Origin: Flavobacterium sp. MFBS3-15
GTDB lineage: Bacteria; Bacteroidota; Bacteroidia; Flavobacteriales; Flavobacteriaceae
Reading direction: 5' to 3'
Assembly (NCBI RefSeq): GCF_026107645.2
Contig: NZ_JAPCHV010000004.1
Coordinates: 1 to 64,000 of the forward strand
DNA length: 64,000 bases
The position numbers were made by a program, and so were the translations under genes. Shown piece by piece: positions 60,062 to 64,000 of the stretch (position 1 is the stretch's first letter; every line of letters begins with the position of its first letter). The notes below the pieces were generated by a model, which worked only from the letters and a program-made list of their open reading frames with translations, was not told the DNA's origin and did not search any database.

Positions 60062-60098
60062 TAAAAAACCGGCAGGGCGTGAGCCGGTGCCGGGTTTA
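60062..60098 (-). terminator. Terminator between the TPR gene and aroE
   Basis: On the minus strand AAACCCGGCA...TGCCGGTTTTTT forms a stem of eight to nine pairs with one bulge; T run at 60063-60068. The aroE ATG follows six bases later. Confidence 0.82.
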
Positions 60099-60114
60099 AC
60101 ATAAACTAAATTGG

Positions 60115-61515
60115 TTACTTCTTTTTCTGGTGTTTCGCTATGGCATCCTGAACGATGTCCGAATACCAGACAGAAGGAAAAAATTCTTCTATAAGCGTAT
60201 TGTTCTTAGGGTTTAGCCTCAGCCCGTTACTAAGGTGGAATACTGCCTTGTCTGTTTCCAGCAGGGTGAAATACAATCCTGCTAGGCGGTACTCAATCTC
60301 AAATTCCTCGGGATGGTATTCGCATGCCTGAAGCAATGTCACTACTGCAGTATCATACTCGCCAAGAGCAATAAGTGTATCGCTCCAAAAAAGCCATGTA
60401 TCCAGTTGGTAATCGCCAAACTCTACCGCTTTGCGGTAGCCTTCCTCAGCTTCTTCATGAAAACCAAGCGCCCTGTTGATGATGGCATAGCGCTTCCAGT
60501 ACAGCTTGTTTTCATTGTCTATGCCTATGGCTTTGTTTACATAATACAGTGCTTTTTGGAAATTCTTCCTGCGAATGTAAAAATCAGTTATGGCAATCCA
60601 CGCTTTATCCAAAAGCGGGTCTTCATGTACCGTCCTGAGATAAAACTTCAACGCTTTCTCATGGTCGCCAAGGCGTTCGTGGCACTTTCCTACGCGCAAC
60701 AGGGCATAGGAGGTAGGGTCATCCAGTTCCATAGTAATGTTGTAGCATTCAATGGCGTCCTTATAGCGTTTCAGCCTTTCGAGGGTTTTGGCCTTTTCGA
60801 GGAATGCCCCAAGGAAACTATCGTCAATAAGCGTTGCATAGTCAAAGGCGCGAAGGGCCTGTTCATATTCTTTAATGGCATAATATTGGCGGCCTAACTG
60901 GTGCCATGCCACTTCGCTGTATGGGTTCCTGTCTATAAAGCTGTTCAGGAAGTCGATAGCCTCAAGATTCTGGTCAAGGAAGTCAAAGCAGTATACCACA
61001 TTATATAGTGCGGAATGGTCTTCGGTATCTTCCTCCAGGCACTTGATGAAGTTATCTTTTGCCAGCTCGAGGTTGTCCATAAAAAGGTATTCCATGCCAA
61101 TGAGTGAGTACACGTCGGCATAGTCATCAGTATATTTCAGGGCAACATTCAGCAGGTCTACTGCCTTCTGGTGGTCGTCCCTTTTTGAGTAAATATTGGC
61201 TTTTTGGATGTAAATTTCTTCGTTGGTGGGCTCAATGGCGTAGAGTTCGTTCAGCAATCGCTCTGCCGGTTCGAGCTTGTCATCAAAGATAAGTATCTCC
61301 ACCTGTACTAATTTTAAGCCTGTTGACCTGGGATGTTGTTCCAGGCCGAGTTTTAAGGCCTTCTTAGCTAAATTGATTTTGCCCGAGTCGAGGTAGTGAA
61401 GAATAATGTCCTCGAACTCTTCAGAGTCAAAGAAGAATACTTTGTTGGTTTTCAACATCGATTCAAACTTTGATAAGGATAAACTGTAATCTTCTTCTTC
61501 GTGGCTCAAATTCAT
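60115..61515 (-). CDS. TPR-repeat protein
   Basis: 466 residues made almost entirely of 34-residue TPR units (PTNEEIYIQKANIYSKRDDH, EVAWHQLGRQYYAIKEYEQA, DKAWIAITDFYIRRKNFQKA, shown in part). No signal peptide or enzyme domain is seen, so it is a cytoplasmic scaffold. The C-terminal KHQKKK is basic. It could assist assembly of a complex; partner unknown. Its terminator runs up to the start of aroE. Confidence 0.88.
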   Translation of the reverse strand: MNLSHEEEDYSLSLSKFESMLKTNKVFFFDSEEFEDIILHYLDSGKINLAKKALKLGLEQHPRSTGLKLVQVEILIFDDKLEPAERLLNELYAIEPTNEEIYIQKANIYSKRDDHQKAVDLLNVALKYTDDYADVYSLIGMEYLFMDNLELAKDNFIKCLEEDTEDHSALYNVVYCFDFLDQNLEAIDFLNSFIDRNPYSEVAWHQLGRQYYAIKEYEQALRAFDYATLIDDSFLGAFLEKAKTLERLKRYKDAIECYNITMELDDPTSYALLRVGKCHERLGDHEKALKFYLRTVHEDPLLDKAWIAITDFYIRRKNFQKALYYVNKAIGIDNENKLYWKRYAIINRALGFHEEAEEGYRKAVEFGDYQLDTWLFWSDTLIALGEYDTAVVTLLQACEYHPEEFEIEYRLAGLYFTLLETDKAVFHLSNGLRLNPKNNTLIEEFFPSVWYSDIVQDAIAKHQKKK

Positions 61516-61622
61516 GCTCCTATAGTTTAATATTATCCTTTTTAAAGTTACGAATAGTTACGCAAAAAAGGAATTTATTTAGTTTTCTTTTGAACAATTT
61601 AATTAACAAATGATTGCCAATT

Positions 61623-62810
61623 TTATTGTCCGGCAGCTATTTCATTCATAACTTCAATAATAATGCCACATCCTTCAATAATTTCTTCTTCTGATATTGT
61701 TAGTGGCGGGGTGATCCTGATGGCGGTGCCATCAAACAGCAACCAGAATAAAATGAGCCCTTTTTCCTGGCAACGAAGTATGACTTTATCAGTAATAGAG
61801 GCGCTTTCGGTCATGGCTGCCAGCATAAGCCCCTCGCCACGAACTTCTTTTATAAGCGGGTGAACAAGCAATTTCCTGAAAAGTTTTTCTTTTTCCAGTG
61901 CCTGCGCCATTATGTCAGTTTCGGTTATTTCCTGCAACGTTGCCAAACAGGCCGCGGCAATCACCGGATGGCCGCCAAATGTGGTTATGTGTCCCAGTTT
62001 CGGGTCATGGCTCAACAGGTCCATCATTTCGGGAGCGGCTGTGAAAGCGCCAACCGGCATTCCGCCGCCCATGCCTTTGCCCATAACTACAATGTCCGGC
62101 ACCACACCGTAATTCTCGAAACCGAACAATTTGCCTGTGCGCCCAAACCCCGGCTGTATCTCATCGAGTATCATTAATGCCCCCACTTCGTCGCATCTTT
62201 GCCTTACTTTTTTAAGGAAATCATTTTGAGGCTGGATGAATCCTGCACCTCCCTGTATGGTCTCCAGGATGATACCCGCCGTTTTTGTGGTTATTTTTTG
62301 CAGGTCTTCTTCACTATTGAAGGTGATGAAGTCAACATCGGGTATCAGGGGCCTGAATATCTGTTTGCGCTCCTCAAAGCCCATTACGCTCATCGATCCC
62401 ATAGTGTTGCCGTGATAGGCTTTAAAGCAGGATATCAGCTGGCTCCTGCCGGTTACCCTGCGGGCCAGCTTAAGCGCGCCTTCGGTGGCTTCAGTACCCG
62501 AGTTTACAAGGTAAGTTTTGCTTAGTTTCTCCGGCATGTGATGTGCCAGCAGCCTGCAAAATTCAGTAGCTGGGTGCTGCGCGTATTCCCCGTAAACCAT
62601 TACGTGCGAATACTTGTTCAGTTGGTCAATTATAGCCTGGTTTACCCTCGCATTCTGGTGCCCAAGGCTTGCTGCCGATACACCGGCTACAAAGTCGAGG
62701 TAGGCTTTTCCTTTTGTATCATATATATAGCTTCCTTTGGCGTGAGAAACTTCCATCCCCAAAGGGTAAGGGGAAGTCTGCGCCTGGTATTTGTAAAAAT
62801 CTTCAATCAT
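61623..62810 (-). CDS. Class III PLP aminotransferase (acetylornithine/ornithine-like)
   Basis: 395 residues. Motifs in order: YLDFVAGVSAASLGH, LVNSGTEATEGALKLAR, KAYHGNTMGSMSVMG, LILDEIQPGFGRTGKLF (spelled MILDEIQPGFGRTG here), then MGKGMGGGMPVGAF with the PLP Lys and TTFGGHPVIAAAC. These fit omega-aminotransferases such as acetylornithine or ornithine aminotransferase. No arginine biosynthesis genes lie nearby, so the substrate is open. It starts 12 bases after the OstA-like gene on the same strand. Confidence 0.93.
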   Translation of the reverse strand: MIEDFYKYQAQTSPYPLGMEVSHAKGSYIYDTKGKAYLDFVAGVSAASLGHQNARVNQAIIDQLNKYSHVMVYGEYAQHPATEFCRLLAHHMPEKLSKTYLVNSGTEATEGALKLARRVTGRSQLISCFKAYHGNTMGSMSVMGFEERKQIFRPLIPDVDFITFNSEEDLQKITTKTAGIILETIQGGAGFIQPQNDFLKKVRQRCDEVGALMILDEIQPGFGRTGKLFGFENYGVVPDIVVMGKGMGGGMPVGAFTAAPEMMDLLSHDPKLGHITTFGGHPVIAAACLATLQEITETDIMAQALEKEKLFRKLLVHPLIKEVRGEGLMLAAMTESASITDKVILRCQEKGLILFWLLFDGTAIRITPPLTISEEEIIEGCGIIIEVMNEIAAGQ

Positions 62811-62822
62811 GGTATGTATGCC

Positions 62823-64000
62823 TTAAGGCTTCTTTTTAGGCTTGGGCTTTGTGCTTGCGGGCTTTGCTGCCGGTGCTTTTTCCGGTGCAGAAACCTGCGT
62901 TTTCGTTTTTGCTTTATCCGTTTTTGTGGCAGCGTTGTTTTTATCAAAGTCCAGTGTTTCCGGCAGAGGCTCAAGGGGTGTATCCTCCTTCAGCTTGTCC
63001 TTTTCGCTTTCCTCCACAATCTTTTCATGCAGCTCCTGCTCATCGGGCGGGAAAATATCTTCCTTGCTCTTTATCATTTCGTCGCCGCGCCATTCAAAAT
63101 CACGAAGCTTCCGCACGTTTTGCGGCAGTTCCTTGTCTGGATAGGAATCGCTTTCAATGTTAGTGAATGATGTTACCGATACGATTTCGTTATTCTCAAT
63201 GTCAAGGTGTATCTTGCTGCTCTTGCCTTTATCAATGCCTACTAATGCATCATCATCGTCATACATGTAGTAAATCTTCTCGGTATTTTTGATAAGGTCC
63301 ACCTCAGATAGCTTATTGTCCTTAAACTTGCCGTAAAGGTTCATCCCCTTTACCTGGTTAAATCCTGTGCCGAGCGTATCCTTTTGGATGATAAACGCTT
63401 TGTTGAGTACTTTTATCGAATCCAGCTTTTCTGTTTTCGCGTTCGATATCAGGTGTATGACCTCTCCGGTTATTTGGTTCTGCCCGTTAAAAATTACAGG
63501 CCTCCGGATAAGTTGTGTCAAACCGGTAGCTTCGTCAGAGTGTATCGAGTCACACTTGCCATTCATGTCAATCTTGTAAAAGCGGGCGTTGTTGTATCCC
63601 CGTACCACACGCTGCCCTTTTTTACCTGTAATAATCATCCGCTTGGCGTGTGTAAATAGCGTATCATTTTCTACTACCGTTGCAACCAAAGCCCGTTTGG
63701 TGAGCATGGTAGAGTCCTTTGCCCTGTAAACCTCTGCATAATGCCCTGTCCCTTTGAATTTGTTTACAGTGTCGGTTACGCTCACATTATTCGTGGCTGT
63801 GGCAAATTCCTTATTTTGATCGTAGTACATCTCATCACCCCTGATTATTTGTGTGTCATACTTTATATAGGAGTTTGTGTACAGCCTCGCCAGCCGCTTT
63901 CGAGTATCATAAAAACCTTTTTCCGTGTAAATAAAATCCTCCTTACTGGTTATAGTACTTGGCCCAAATACATAGGAGTGCCCGGAATTAGTGTAATAAT
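62823..64000 (-). CDS. OstA-like protein (LptA/LptD N-terminal family), partial
   Basis: At least 392 residues; the frame is open to the window edge, so the N-terminus is missing. The jelly-roll repeats of the OstA/LptA fold are visible: SYVFGPSTITSKEDFIYTEKG, RLYTNSYIKYDTQIIRGDEM, FKGTGHYAEVYRAKDS, ARFYKIDMNG and YGKFKDNKLSEVDL, shown in parts. The C-terminal ~90 residues are Lys/Ala/Pro-rich and likely disordered (KTDKAKTKTQVSAPEKAP). Proteins of this kind bind LPS and move it across the periplasm. An internal ATG at 63830 is not the start because the fold continues upstream. Confidence 0.85.
   Translation of the reverse strand, partial: YYTNSGHSYVFGPSTITSKEDFIYTEKGFYDTRKRLARLYTNSYIKYDTQIIRGDEMYYDQNKEFATATNNVSVTDTVNKFKGTGHYAEVYRAKDSTMLTKRALVATVVENDTLFTHAKRMIITGKKGQRVVRGYNNARFYKIDMNGKCDSIHSDEATGLTQLIRRPVIFNGQNQITGEVIHLISNAKTEKLDSIKVLNKAFIIQKDTLGTGFNQVKGMNLYGKFKDNKLSEVDLIKNTEKIYYMYDDDDALVGIDKGKSSKIHLDIENNEIVSVTSFTNIESDSYPDKELPQNVRKLRDFEWRGDEMIKSKEDIFPPDEQELHEKIVEESEKDKLKEDTPLEPLPETLDFDKNNAATKTDKAKTKTQVSAPEKAPAAKPASTKPKPKKKP

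Overview
The window is bacteroidete DNA, most likely a Flavobacterium-like member of the Flavobacteriaceae. Evidence includes two large secreted proteins with type IX secretion (T9SS) C-terminal sorting domains (type B at 19681-22950, type A at 53464-56724), several lipoproteins with a Cys-Lys-Lys start, a split transketolase, and promoters of the bacteroidete form (-33 TTG, -7 TAnnTTTG). Other typical genes are the DUF349 and DUF5606 proteins, malate:quinone oxidoreductase and an OstA-like protein. No transposase, integrase, phage gene or CRISPR array was seen.

Layout. 1-385: 3' end of a 23S rRNA gene, 5S rRNA and a strong terminator. 500-5347: a 1615-residue exonuclease/RecQ/UvrD fusion helicase. 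5468-8129: tRNA-Val, folC and glutamate dehydrogenase. 8199-12235: a signalling island with a TPR lipoprotein histidine kinase, a 54-residue lipoprotein, a LytTR regulator whose receiver lacks the phospho-acceptor Asp, and a NarL-like regulator. 12232-19508: anmK, acyl-CoA dehydrogenase, an XRE regulator, a hybrid kinase with a convergent sigma-54 activator, and a small exported protein. 19681-23590: T9SS type B protein and a tRNA-Leu/Lys/Lys cluster. 23722-28607: aroK, a PyrR-like PRTase, an S4 protein, an FKBP-like lipoprotein, split transketolase and CsbD. 28699-30438: a very AT-rich SIR2-domain protein that looks imported. 30503-33711: ctaA, cca and a Sua5/YrdC protein. 33940-43785: surface-glycan genes (sugar aminotransferase, GT4, ATP-grasp, rhamnosyltransferase-like, WaaP-like kinase, GT2, and a GT2-GT9 fusion) with a DoxX-ChrA pair among them. 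43795-52087: dapD, a methyltransferase, ruvX, mqo, an FUSC transporter-like protein, def, DUF5606 and mazG. 52094-64000: an unknown exported protein, T9SS type A protein, DUF349, aroE, TPR, a class III aminotransferase and a partial OstA-like gene leaving the window.

Genes that work together: aroK and aroE are both shikimate-pathway steps but are not adjacent. The two transketolase halves form one enzyme. The 33940-43785 genes fit lipopolysaccharide or capsule assembly. The kinases and regulators at 8-19 kb form two signalling clusters.

The most unusual features are non-coding. Between 27 and 46 kb nearly every larger intergenic gap holds a long imperfect palindrome from one of several apparently unrelated families; one family occurs twice, and several abut start or stop codons. 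Three genes (folC, the TPR kinase and aroE) start 2-6 bases after a terminator-like hairpin. Three convergent gene pairs share overlapping stop codons. The best protein-level candidates for a poorly described (possibly defensive) function are the exonuclease-RecQ-UvrD fusion and the SIR2 protein. All functions are read from sequence by eye; no database search was run.
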